A stretch of DNA of 64,000 nt, taken from NCBI RefSeq assembly GCF_041053105.1, contig NZ_CP163444.1, positions 3,906,001 through 3,970,000 on the forward strand, in the 5' to 3' direction. Numbering within the stretch: position 1 is the stretch's first letter; each line of letters starts with the position of its first letter. The DNA comes from Streptomyces sp. R44 (GTDB lineage Bacteria; Actinomycetota; Actinomycetes; Streptomycetales; Streptomycetaceae). A program made the position numbers and the translations under genes. Positions 48,690 through 56,705 of the stretch are shown piece by piece. Under the pieces are notes generated by a model. It did not search any database. It was not told where the DNA came from and saw only the letters and a program-made list of their open reading frames with translations.

Positions 48690-50030
48690 TCAGCCCGTCA
48701 CCGCCACCGACTTCCGCCTGTCGGAACGCCGCCCGTCGTGACGGCCCGCCACCAGGGAGTCGCAGATCTCGCCGGCCCGGACCGCCGCCATCGAGAGCAG
48801 GTTGGCCGTGATGCCGTGCGAGTGCTCGGTGCCGCCCATCAGATAGATCCCGGCCTCCACCTCCGGCGCGGTCTCCACCCGGTAGTCGCGGCGGACCCGC
48901 AGTCGGCCGTCCTCGTCGCGCGCGCAGGCCGCGTCGAGCGCGCCGAGCAGCCGGCCCGGGTCGGGCTCGGAGTAACCGGTGGCGTAGACGACGGCGTCCG
49001 CCTCCATCGTCTCCGTCTCGCCGGTGGCAAGGTTCCGCACCTGGACGCGGACCCCGTCGGGGCCTTCCACGGCCTCGGTGAGCCGGGTGACGCCGAGGAT
49101 CCGCAGCCGCTGCTCGCCGCGGACCTTCTCCTGGTACGAGCGTCGGTAGAGCTCCTCGATGAGGTCCATGTCGACGACGCCGTAGTTGGTGTTGCGGTGG
49201 TAGTCCATGAGCGTCCGGCGGACGGACGGCTCGGCCCCGTGGTAGAGGTCGACGGCCTCCGGGTCGAAGATCCGGTTCGCGTACGGGCTGTCGTCGGCCG
49301 GGCTGTAGCCGTACCGCGTGTGGACGGCGACGACCTCGGCCCCCTCGTACGTCCGGTGGAGGTGGTCGGCGATCTCGGCGGCGCTCTGCCCGGCCCCGGC
49401 GACGACGAACCGGCGCGGGTTCCCGGTGGGCAGGGCGGCGAGCCGGTGCAGGAACTCGCTGCTGTGCCAGAGGCGTTCGGAGGACGTGACGCCCTCGGGG
49501 AGCCGGGGGACGAGGCCGGTGCCGATGACGAGGTTCCGCGCCCGGTACGTGACGGCCTCGGCCTCCCCGACGGCGGCGACGTCGACCTCGACGACGGGTC
49601 CGGCGGCCCCCGCGGGACGGATCGCGGTGACTTCGAGCCCGTAACGGACCATGTGGTCCACGCCGTTGGCGGCCCACTGGAGGTAGTCGTGGAACTCCTC
49701 ACGGGTCGGGAACAGCAGCTTGTGGTTGATGAAGTCGACCAGACGGCCGCGGTCGTGGAGGTACGGCACGAAACCGAAGCGGCTGCGCGGATTGCGCATC
49801 GTGGCCAGGTCCTTCAGGAACGAGACCTGCATCGTGGCGTCCGGCAGGAGCATGCCCCGGTGCCAGCCGAAGTTCGGCTGCTTCTCCAGGAAGACGGCCG
49901 TGAGCCGCTCGTCGGGCGCGGCCTGCTCGTTGTACTCCTCGATGGCGATCGCGAGGGCGAGGTTGGCGGGCCCGAAGCCGACGCCGACGATGTCGTAGAC
50001 GGGAGTGGTCTCGTTCGTGGTCGCGTTCAT
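48690..50030 (-). CDS. L-lysine N6 / L-ornithine N5-type flavin monooxygenase
   Basis: This 446-residue enzyme is an N-hydroxylating monooxygenase (IucD/PvdA family). It has the FAD motif GVGFGPANLALA (16-27), the segment FGWHRGMLLPDATMQVSFLKDLATMRNPRS, the NADPH motif GAGQSAAEIADHLH and the C-terminal ATGYSEPDP. Such enzymes hydroxylate the side-chain amine of lysine or ornithine. No siderophore synthetase genes lie near, but a split cupin/MetRS pair and an FAD oxidase do, so I infer that it feeds N-N bond formation, as the lysine N6-hydroxylase Spb38 does in s56-p1. The substrate is not proven. Confidence 0.9.
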   Translation of the reverse strand: MNATTNETTPVYDIVGVGFGPANLALAIAIEEYNEQAAPDERLTAVFLEKQPNFGWHRGMLLPDATMQVSFLKDLATMRNPRSRFGFVPYLHDRGRLVDFINHKLLFPTREEFHDYLQWAANGVDHMVRYGLEVTAIRPAGAAGPVVEVDVAAVGEAEAVTYRARNLVIGTGLVPRLPEGVTSSERLWHSSEFLHRLAALPTGNPRRFVVAGAGQSAAEIADHLHRTYEGAEVVAVHTRYGYSPADDSPYANRIFDPEAVDLYHGAEPSVRRTLMDYHRNTNYGVVDMDLIEELYRRSYQEKVRGEQRLRILGVTRLTEAVEGPDGVRVQVRNLATGETETMEADAVVYATGYSEPDPGRLLGALDAACARDEDGRLRVRRDYRVETAPEVEAGIYLMGGTEHSHGITANLLSMAAVRAGEICDSLVAGRHDGRRSDRRKSVAVTG

Positions 50031-50058
50031 GGCTGACTGCCTTTCGGTGGGCGGAGGT

Positions 50059-51303
50059 TCAGGAGGTACGGGTGCGGCCGGCGAGGGCGGCGCAGCCGGC
50101 GGCGAGGAGCAGGGCGAGCAGCAGCCCCGTACCGGCGAAGGAGAGGAAGACGGCCGCGATCACCAGGGTCACGACGGCGGTCGCGCGCAGGGCGCGGCCG
50201 GTGCCGCGGGCCCGCAGGGCGGCCGCGGCGGCGGCCACGTACAGGAGCAGGAAGGCGCTGCTGGTGACGACGAGCACCAGCTCCTCACCGGTGCCGGTGA
50301 GGGTCAGGGTGCCCAGGACGGCCGCGTACGCGAGGGCGAGGGCGACGGTCGCCGGCACCGGGCGGTCGGCCAGGGCGTGCGGCAGGATCCGCTCGCGGGC
50401 GGCGGCCCGGACGACCCGGGTCGCGCCGAGGACCCAGGCGTTGGTGGCGACCACCGCGAGCCCGAGGGCGAGGAGATCGCCGGCGATCGCGCCGCCGTCG
50501 CCGAGCGAGGCGCCGAGGAGGGCGGTGATGACGACGGGCTCGTCGCCGGGGACGGCCAGGTAGGCGGCCGTCACCGCCGCGTACAGCAGCCCGACGATCG
50601 GCACCGCCCAGCGGATCGCGCGGCGGTAGCTGCGGGCCGGGTCGTCGACCTGCTCGGCGAGGGTCGAGACGTTCTCCCAGCCGAGGAAGGAGAAGAAGGC
50701 GGTGACGACGGCGATGCCGACGCCGCCCCAGCCGTGCGTGAGGAACGGGGTGTACTGCCCCGCGTCGAACCGCGGCACCGCGAGCACCACGGCCCCGCCG
50801 AGGCCGAGCAGCAGCACGACCAGGGCGGCGGCCTGCACCCGGGCGCCGGCCGTGAGGCCGAGCAGGGTGAACGCGGCGGACAGCGCCATGAAGCCGATCG
50901 CGATCGGGTACACGGGCCCGTCCGGCTGGCCGATCAGTCCCAGCAGACAGCGGGCGGACACGATGCCCATCACCGGATTCCCGATGACGTACGTGGCGAC
51001 GAGGAGCAGCGCCGCGGCCCGCCCGGGGCGGCGGCCGAACCCGGCCTCCACCATCGCGGCGAGGCCGGAGGCGTCGGGGCGCCAGGCCGACATCTCCGCG
51101 AAGAAACGCGCGAAGGGGTACGAGCTGAGCGCGAGCGCCAGCCAGGCGAGCAGCGCGGCGGGGCCGGCCTGCCGCTCGGTGAGACCCGGCACCAGAAGGA
51201 TGCCGGTCCCGACGAGACTGCTGACGTAGAACACGACGAGCGCGCGCACGCCCAGGGCGGTGGGTCGCTGTGCGGCCCCGGGCCGCTGCAGCAGATCGGT
51301 CAT
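50059..51303 (-). CDS. APC superfamily amino acid permease
   Basis: This 414-residue transporter has about twelve hydrophobic helices. The first has VFYVSSLVGTGILLVPGLT (the APC substrate-binding GxG turn), and the TM6 region contains AVVTAFFSFLGWENVSTLAEQVDDPARSYRRAI, typical of the family. ATG 51303 has GGAGGTG upstream. It probably moves an amino acid or a hydrazino product. It lies between the hydroxylase and oxidase genes in the same direction; the 281 bp upstream hold palindromic repeat copy B, so it may have its own promoter. Confidence 0.9.
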   Translation of the reverse strand: MTDLLQRPGAAQRPTALGVRALVVFYVSSLVGTGILLVPGLTERQAGPAALLAWLALALSSYPFARFFAEMSAWRPDASGLAAMVEAGFGRRPGRAAALLLVATYVIGNPVMGIVSARCLLGLIGQPDGPVYPIAIGFMALSAAFTLLGLTAGARVQAAALVVLLLGLGGAVVLAVPRFDAGQYTPFLTHGWGGVGIAVVTAFFSFLGWENVSTLAEQVDDPARSYRRAIRWAVPIVGLLYAAVTAAYLAVPGDEPVVITALLGASLGDGGAIAGDLLALGLAVVATNAWVLGATRVVRAAARERILPHALADRPVPATVALALAYAAVLGTLTLTGTGEELVLVVTSSAFLLLYVAAAAAALRARGTGRALRATAVVTLVIAAVFLSFAGTGLLLALLLAAGCAALAGRTRTS

Positions 51304-51363
51304 GGTGTCACCTCCAGTGACGAGTTGTTGGCGACGCCCACCCGGTTGTGGGCCCGCTTCCGC

Positions 51364-51573
51364 CCGTTGTGGGCAATCGTTCCGCTGGGGCGGAACGGGT
51401 GGGCACAACGGACGGCGCCCCTTGCCGGGCCTAGGCTTCCGCGCCCTGACCCGCACCGGATGCGCCCCGCGGCTCGTGGTGCGGGTCCAGGCGCGGAACG
51501 CGGAGGCGCCGTGGGAGGGCGCCGTCCCGTGTGCCCACCCGTCCCGCCCTGCGGGACGATTGCCCACACGGCG
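51364..51573. repeat. Palindromic intergenic repeat element, copy B (~210 bp)
   Basis: This is the second copy of the element at 43395, in the same orientation and highly similar across its length. It has the terminal inverted repeats GTTGTGGGCAATCGTTCCGC and GCGGGACGATTGCCCACACG and the inner pair GACCCGCACC/GGTGCGGGTC. It separates the APC permease gene from the oxidase fusion gene. An additional half-end GGTTGTGGGC lies just outside (51344-51353). Confidence 0.85.
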
Positions 51574-51584
51574 GGGGCGCCGGG

Positions 51585-53681
51585 TCACGCGCCCCCCAGG
51601 ACGTCCAGCGCCTCCGCCGCCGCCAGTTCCGCCGCCGCCGGCGCCGTCTTGAAGCCCGCGCCCGACCACCCCGTCGCGAGGACGATCCGGCTGTCGGCCC
51701 GTTCGCGGCCCAGGTGCGGGCGGGAGTGCGGTGTGTAGAGGTCGACGCCCTGGCGGCCGCCGAGGAAGCGGGTCGCGGGGTCGGCGAGCCACGGCCACCG
51801 CGCGGCGGCCCCCTGGCGGATGTACGCCACGTGCTCGTCGGTCAGCGTGGCGAGCCCGCCCGGGGGCACGTCCCACTCGTCGACCGGCCGCCCCGCCATG
51901 TAGCCCCCCGCCGCCTCCCCGGTGAGCTGCGGCCGCCCCCACACACCGCTCACCATGTCGACGACGGTCGGCAGACCGGCCGTGGCGGGGTGGTGGAAGA
52001 AGCCGTACCGGATGGCCTTGGTCCGTCCGGCGTCCGCGCCGCTCAGCCGGTGCCCGGCGATCTCCCCGGTGCCGCCGCCGGCCGCGAGGACGACCGCGAA
52101 GGCCTCGACGGGTCCGCCGGGTTCGAGGAGGACGCGGACCCGGTCGGCCCCGGGCGGGGCGTCGAGTTCCCGGACCCGGGCGGGCAGCAGCCGGGCCCCG
52201 TGGGCGAGGGCGCGGTCGCGGTAGACCCGCGCGGTGCGGGGCGGGTCGGCGTAACCGGCCTCGGGTTCCCACACGGCGGCGGTGACGCCGTCGACGGAGA
52301 GGCCGGGGAAGCGGGCCCCGAGGACGTCCGGGTCCAGCAACTCCGCCGGTACGCCCGCTCCGTTGAGCTCGGCAACGCCCTTCTCGGCCTGTTCCAGGTC
52401 GGCGTCGCCGCAGAGGACGAGCGACCCGGTGGTCATGAAGCCGTACGGTCCGGGTGCGAGCGCGGCCGGCCCCCAGGCGAGGTGGTGGCTGCGCAGGGCG
52501 AGCCCCCGCAGGTACGGGTCGGCCTCGAAGGACCGGACGAGCCCGCCGGACCAGGCGGTGGCGTGGTCCTGGCGCCCGTCCATGGGCGCGACGAGCGCGA
52601 CCCGGGCGCCGTGCCGGGCGAGTACGGACGCGGTGGCGGCGCCGACGACCCCGGCGCCGACGACGATGACGTCGTACGCCCGCCCGTGCCGTCCGGCGGT
52701 ACGGGTACGGGGCGCGGCGGCCTCCGGCACCGGCACGAAGTCCCAGCCCACGCTCCCGGCCTCGGGTTCGCCGAGCGCGGTGAACCCCCGGTCGGCGAGG
52801 GCCCGTACGGCCGCGAGGAGGGTGCGTCCGGTGCGCCCGGCGTCCTCGGAGAGCGCGGCGGTGGCGGCCGCGAAGGCAGCGTCCACGTGCGCTTCGGGCC
52901 CGCCGCGCATCCGGGCCACGGAGGCGGAGCCGGCGGGCGGCCCGAGCAGTTCCGCGAACTCGTCCACCGCGCAGTCGTCGGTGAACCAGAACGCCCCCTC
53001 GTACCCGCCCTGCCGCCACTCCCGGCCCACCCGCGCGGCCCCGTGGTGGGTCCCGCAGACGACGAGCGCGGTGACGTCCCGGCCTCCGGGCCCGTCGAGG
53101 ACGTCGAGCGGAGGAGCTTCGGCCAGGACGGCCGGCACCGGCACTCCGCCCGTCGCGGGCCCGCTCCCGTCGGAGACCACGGGCCCCGACGGCAGGGCGG
53201 GCCGGGTGACCGCCGACGCCTCCCGTACGAGCAGCGCAAGGCGTTCCCCGTACGCGCTGCCGTCGTGCGTCACGGCGACCCGGGCGTGGCCCGCCTCCCG
53301 TACGGACGCGAGCAGGTCGACCGCCTGGGCCCGGTCGTCCGGGCACCAGCGGAGCATCGTGCCCGCGCTGTCGGCGAGGAGGCCGGGCGTGGTGGCCAGC
53401 GGGAGGAGGACGGGGAGTCCGGCCGCCCGGTAGACGGGGAGGGCCGCCGCGGCGCCGGCGCTGTTGAAGTGCCCGACGACCAGCGCGTGCCGGCCCTCGG
53501 CGACGACCGCCTCGGCGATCTGCCGGGCCGTCTCGGCCTCACCCCGGTCGTCGTACAGCTCCCAGTTCACCGCGGTCCCGTACCGCTCGGCGGCCCGCTC
53601 CAGGTGCTCGCCCCAGGCCGCCCGGGGCCCCGAGAAGGGCCCGACGACGGCGCCGCGCGGAAGGAGCTCCCTGTCAGGCAC
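51585..53681 (-). CDS. Fusion of a periplasmic-binding-protein-like domain and a DAO-type FAD oxidoreductase
   Basis: This 698-residue protein has two parts. Residues ~5-320 resemble a type 1 periplasmic binding protein (LivJ/AmiC type): AVVGPFSGPRAAWGEHLERA, ALVVGHFNSAGAAAALPVYRAAGLPVLLP, VREAGHARVAVTHDGSAYG and YEGAFWFTDD. It has no signal peptide, so it is cytoplasmic. Residues ~335-698 are a D-amino-acid/glycine-oxidase-like flavoprotein: VIVVGAGVVGAATASVLARHGARV, SGGLVRSF and a C-terminal VLATGWSGAGFKTAPAAAE. The analogue Spb39 of s56-p1 cleaves the hydrazine intermediate. GTG 53681 overlaps the MetRS-like gene by 8 bp. The binding domain may sense or present an amino-acid-like ligand. 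Confidence 0.85.
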   Translation of the reverse strand: MPDRELLPRGAVVGPFSGPRAAWGEHLERAAERYGTAVNWELYDDRGEAETARQIAEAVVAEGRHALVVGHFNSAGAAAALPVYRAAGLPVLLPLATTPGLLADSAGTMLRWCPDDRAQAVDLLASVREAGHARVAVTHDGSAYGERLALLVREASAVTRPALPSGPVVSDGSGPATGGVPVPAVLAEAPPLDVLDGPGGRDVTALVVCGTHHGAARVGREWRQGGYEGAFWFTDDCAVDEFAELLGPPAGSASVARMRGGPEAHVDAAFAAATAALSEDAGRTGRTLLAAVRALADRGFTALGEPEAGSVGWDFVPVPEAAAPRTRTAGRHGRAYDVIVVGAGVVGAATASVLARHGARVALVAPMDGRQDHATAWSGGLVRSFEADPYLRGLALRSHHLAWGPAALAPGPYGFMTTGSLVLCGDADLEQAEKGVAELNGAGVPAELLDPDVLGARFPGLSVDGVTAAVWEPEAGYADPPRTARVYRDRALAHGARLLPARVRELDAPPGADRVRVLLEPGGPVEAFAVVLAAGGGTGEIAGHRLSGADAGRTKAIRYGFFHHPATAGLPTVVDMVSGVWGRPQLTGEAAGGYMAGRPVDEWDVPPGGLATLTDEHVAYIRQGAAARWPWLADPATRFLGGRQGVDLYTPHSRPHLGRERADSRIVLATGWSGAGFKTAPAAAELAAAEALDVLGGA

Positions 53682-55278
53682 TGAAGACCGCCCCGGGCCG
53701 GGCCGCCACCGGCGTCCCCGGGGCGAGCGGCGCGAGGGCCTCCGCGTCGACCCGGCGCGGTTCCGGCGCGAGGCCGAGGAGCGCGGCGAGCCGGGCGGAG
53801 CCGTACGGGAGGGCGGGCGCGGCCCAGGCGGACAGGGCGGCGGCGACGGCGAGCTGGGCGGAGAGCGCGGAGCGGTATGCGGAGGCGCCGTCCGGACGCT
53901 CGCCCTCGAAGCCGTTCACGTACCCGAAGTCCTCGGCGAGGCTCACCACTTCGTCGAGCAGCGCGACCGCGCGCCGCACGTCGTAGCCCTCGACGCCGTA
54001 GGCCTCCCGCAGCTGTCCGACGGTCTCGGTGAGCCGGGCACGCAGCCGCTCCCACGCGGGACCCCGCGGCGCCTCGGCGGGGGCGAGACCGTCGGCGGAC
54101 TCGGCGACGGCGGTGAACAGCCGGCCGAGCCAGCCGTCCCAGCGCTCGGCGAGCCGCTCGCGGCTGACGGCGAGGGCGGCCGGACTGAAGCTGGTCTGGC
54201 GGCCGTTGGGCCGGTCGGAGAGGACGTGGTAGCGCAGGACGTCCGCGCCGGTCCGGGCGAGTTCCTCGTGCGCCCAGATGGCGTGGCGCCGGCTGGTGGA
54301 GAACTTGAGCCCTTCGAGCCGGTAGAACTCGTTGACGACGAAGGCCCGGGGCAGCGCGATCTCGGGGTCGTACGCCCGGAAGGCGGCGGGGAACAGCAGG
54401 GCGTGGAAGTAGCCGTTGTCGAAGCCGAAGAACTGGACGGGCGCGGGGGCGGGTTCGGTCTCGCCGGCGCCGGTCCACTCCAGGAGGTAGCCGGGGGCCA
54501 TCTCGAACCAGACGTAGATCCGCTGGTCGGTGAAGCCGGCGACCGGGACCGGCACGCCCCATTCGGAGGGGTGGCTGACGGCGATCTCGGGGAGGCCCGC
54601 GGCGCGCATCCGCTCGCAGAGGGAGCGCAGGTGCGGCGGCATGTCGACCCGGTCCCAGAAGGCGGTGAGTTCCTGCTCCCAGGGGGCGAGGGGGAAGTAG
54701 AGCCGCTCGCAGTCGCGGAGTTCGGGGGTCGCGCCGCAGCCGGTGCAGACGGGGTCGGTGAGGTCGGCGCAGTCGTTGGGGCGGCCGCAGGGCTCGCAGG
54801 CGTTGCCGTTGGAGCCGGAGCCGCAGTGCGGGCAGTCGCCCTTCAGGTAGGCCTCGTACAGCCAGCGCTCGCAGTCGGTGCAGTACGGCAGCGGTCGCGT
54901 CCGGGCGACGATGTGCCCGGCGTCGTACAGGCGGCTGAAGAAGTCCTGGACGGCCGACTGGTAGCCGACGTCGCGGCGCGGGCGGACGATCGCGTCGAAG
55001 TCGGCGCCGGCCTGCCGCCACACGGACTCGATGGAGGCGCCGTAGCCGTCGGCGACCTCGTCGCCCTTGCGTCCGCCGTCGTTCAGGCCGCGGACGGGCA
55101 CGTAGCTCTGGTGGTCGTCGAGGCCGGTGGTGTAGCGGACGGGGCCGGTGCCCTCGGCGGCGAGGAAGCGGCGCAGGACGTCGCCGGCGAGGTAGGGCCC
55201 GGCGAGGTGGCCGATGTGGAGGTCGCCGTTGGGGGTGGGCGGGGTGGCGGTGATCCAGTGGGCGGTGGTGTCGCTCAT
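53674..55278 (-). CDS. Methionyl-tRNA-synthetase-like enzyme, putative hydrazine synthetase subunit
   Basis: This 534-residue protein is a class I synthetase of MetRS type: HIGH (21-24) within NGDLHIGHLAGPYL, KFSTSR (325-330) for KMSKS, and four CxxC knuckles (Cys133/136, 149/152, 161/164, 178/181). It lies in a biosynthetic cluster with no other translation genes and overlaps the cupin gene by four bases (ATGA). In the hydrazine synthetases of s56-p1 and triacsin a cupin and a MetRS-like domain are fused in one protein and join an amino acid to an N-hydroxylated lysine through an ester that rearranges to N-N. I infer the same reaction here, split over two genes. Confidence 0.87.
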   Translation of the reverse strand: MSDTTAHWITATPPTPNGDLHIGHLAGPYLAGDVLRRFLAAEGTGPVRYTTGLDDHQSYVPVRGLNDGGRKGDEVADGYGASIESVWRQAGADFDAIVRPRRDVGYQSAVQDFFSRLYDAGHIVARTRPLPYCTDCERWLYEAYLKGDCPHCGSGSNGNACEPCGRPNDCADLTDPVCTGCGATPELRDCERLYFPLAPWEQELTAFWDRVDMPPHLRSLCERMRAAGLPEIAVSHPSEWGVPVPVAGFTDQRIYVWFEMAPGYLLEWTGAGETEPAPAPVQFFGFDNGYFHALLFPAAFRAYDPEIALPRAFVVNEFYRLEGLKFSTSRRHAIWAHEELARTGADVLRYHVLSDRPNGRQTSFSPAALAVSRERLAERWDGWLGRLFTAVAESADGLAPAEAPRGPAWERLRARLTETVGQLREAYGVEGYDVRRAVALLDEVVSLAEDFGYVNGFEGERPDGASAYRSALSAQLAVAAALSAWAAPALPYGSARLAALLGLAPEPRRVDAEALAPLAPGTPVAARPGAVFSA

Positions 55279-55754
55279 GCCGCGACCTCCTCGTTCTCGG
55301 TACGGACGGCGGGCTCGCGCAGCGGCCAGTAGAGGGAGACCCAGCTCAGCTCGACGTCGCCGGTGTTGTGGACGACGTGCTCCTGGTTCTTGGGCAGCAC
55401 GACGATGTCGCCGGCGCGGAACGGCGGCTCCAGGGTGCCGTCGAGGGTCACGCTGCCGGTCCCGGACAGGATGATCATGACCTCGTCCTGGTTGTGGCAG
55501 TCGGGGTCGGAGTCCCCGCCGGGCTTCAGGAAGCAGGCCATCGCGCCGACGGGCGGCTCGGCGTCCCCGCCGGGCCACGGGATGAGCCGCTGGCAGGCGA
55601 GACCGAACTCCTCGGTGGCGGCACTGCGGTCGATACGGAAACGGCGATCGGCCATGGGGGCGGCTCCGGGGCTCGGTTGCGGGGGGAGGTCGCGGTACGG
55701 AGTGGCGGCGAGGGCCGGTTCTCCGGGCGGCAGGATGGGCGAGGTGAAGGGCAT
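55275..55754 (-). CDS. Cupin protein, putative hydrazine synthetase partner
   Basis: This 159-residue protein has a cupin barrel: CHNQDEVMIILSGTGSVTLDG with His87 and Glu91, and RAGDIVVLPKNQEHVVHNTGD with His126. These are the usual metal ligands, although the second His of motif 1 is Gln89. In known hydrazine synthetases a cupin domain catalyses the rearrangement to the N-N bond, next to a MetRS-like domain. Here the cupin stop overlaps the MetRS-like start, so the two halves are coupled at translation. ATG 55754 follows AGGAGAC. Confidence 0.87.
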   Translation of the reverse strand: MPFTSPILPPGEPALAATPYRDLPPQPSPGAAPMADRRFRIDRSAATEEFGLACQRLIPWPGGDAEPPVGAMACFLKPGGDSDPDCHNQDEVMIILSGTGSVTLDGTLEPPFRAGDIVVLPKNQEHVVHNTGDVELSWVSLYWPLREPAVRTENEEVAA

Positions 55755-55801
55755 ACGGGTCTCCTGGAAGGGCGAGCGGGACGCTTCGTCCGCGGGCGGC
55801 C

Positions 55802-56701
55802 TCAGAAAGCGGTGTCCGCCTCGAGACCGGTCACCGACGTCACCGGGATGCGGGCGAGGCCGGCCATGACCTGGCGGGGGCCGGCCCCCCACCCGTACCG
55901 CCGCTTGAGCGGCGCGACGTGGGTGGCGATGAGCGCGAGGAGCGGCGCGAGGTCGGTGGGTGTGGCGCCGAGGAGGGCCAGCAGTTGCTCGGTACGGGTC
56001 AGGCCGGCGCCCGGGCCGATCCCGTGCACGGCGGCGTCCTGCCAGGTGGCGCCGGCGCTCCCGGCGACGACGGTGTTGTGCAGGGCGAAGCCCTGGTTGT
56101 CGTGGGCGTGGATGCCGACGGGGGCGGACACGGCGGCGCGGGTGGACTGGACGAGTTCGATGACGCGCTCGGGGCGGAGCGAGCCGAGGGAGTCGACGAG
56201 GAAGACGGCGTCGAGCGGGCCGAGTGCCGCGCTCTCGCCGAGGCAGCGGTCGAGCTCCGGGTAGGAGGCGAGGTCGATGTGGGTGAGGAACAGGCAGACG
56301 CCGAAGCCGGCTTCGCGCAGGCGGTGCAGCGGGGCGGCGGCGCGGGCCACCCGGTCGTACCGGACGGCGAGGCGGATCAGGCCGACGGGCACGGCGGCGG
56401 CGCCGGCGGCGAGTTCCTCGGCGATCCGCCCGGCGGAGGCCGTGGCGGCCGCGTCCGTGCCGGGCAGGTCCGCGGTGTCGAGGAGGACGGAGAAGCGGGG
56501 GCCGTAGCGCTCGGGGAGCGGGACGGGAAGGAGCGCGCCGTGCGGGGCGGAGCGGTCGGCGGGGTCGTGGACGCTGCCCAGCTCGATGACGTCGATGCCG
56601 AGCCGCGCGCAGACCGCGAGGTAGTCGGCGGCCAGCGCGGGGGGTACGGATCCGCCGGTGAGCCGTCCCCCGGTGCGCAGGGTGCAGTCGAGCAGGGTCA
56701 T
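55802..56701 (-). CDS. DRE-TIM metallolyase (HMG-CoA lyase/homocitrate-synthase-like aldolase)
   Basis: This 299-residue TIM barrel has the family start LLDCTLRTGGRLTGG, resembling the DCTLRDGG start of 4-hydroxy-2-oxoacid aldolase-like members but with Thr in place of Asp after the Arg. FLVDSLGSLRPERVIELVQ and the metal-ligand motif GIHAHDNQGFALHNTV (HxHDN) follow, then AVHGIGPGAG. It is likely a C-C lyase or acyl-CoA-type condensing enzyme acting on a 2-oxoacid. It sits four bases after the peptide gene and 47 bp before the cupin gene. The changed Asp, normally a metal ligand, may alter metal binding. Confidence 0.85.
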   Translation of the reverse strand: MTLLDCTLRTGGRLTGGSVPPALAADYLAVCARLGIDVIELGSVHDPADRSAPHGALLPVPLPERYGPRFSVLLDTADLPGTDAAATASAGRIAEELAAGAAAVPVGLIRLAVRYDRVARAAAPLHRLREAGFGVCLFLTHIDLASYPELDRCLGESAALGPLDAVFLVDSLGSLRPERVIELVQSTRAAVSAPVGIHAHDNQGFALHNTVVAGSAGATWQDAAVHGIGPGAGLTRTEQLLALLGATPTDLAPLLALIATHVAPLKRRYGWGAGPRQVMAGLARIPVTSVTGLEADTAF

Positions 56702-56705
56702 CGGG

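Noticed and set aside
48690..50030. Siderophore biosynthesis cluster
   Set aside because: The N-hydroxylase family fits, but no NRPS, IucA/IucC-like synthetase or siderophore transporter is present; the adjacent cupin, MetRS-like and oxidase genes fit N-N bond formation better.
53674..55278. Housekeeping methionyl-tRNA synthetase
   Set aside because: It is embedded in a biosynthetic operon and overlaps a cupin gene and an oxidase gene; the KMSKS loop reads KFSTS. A paralogue is more likely, though only phylogeny can settle it.
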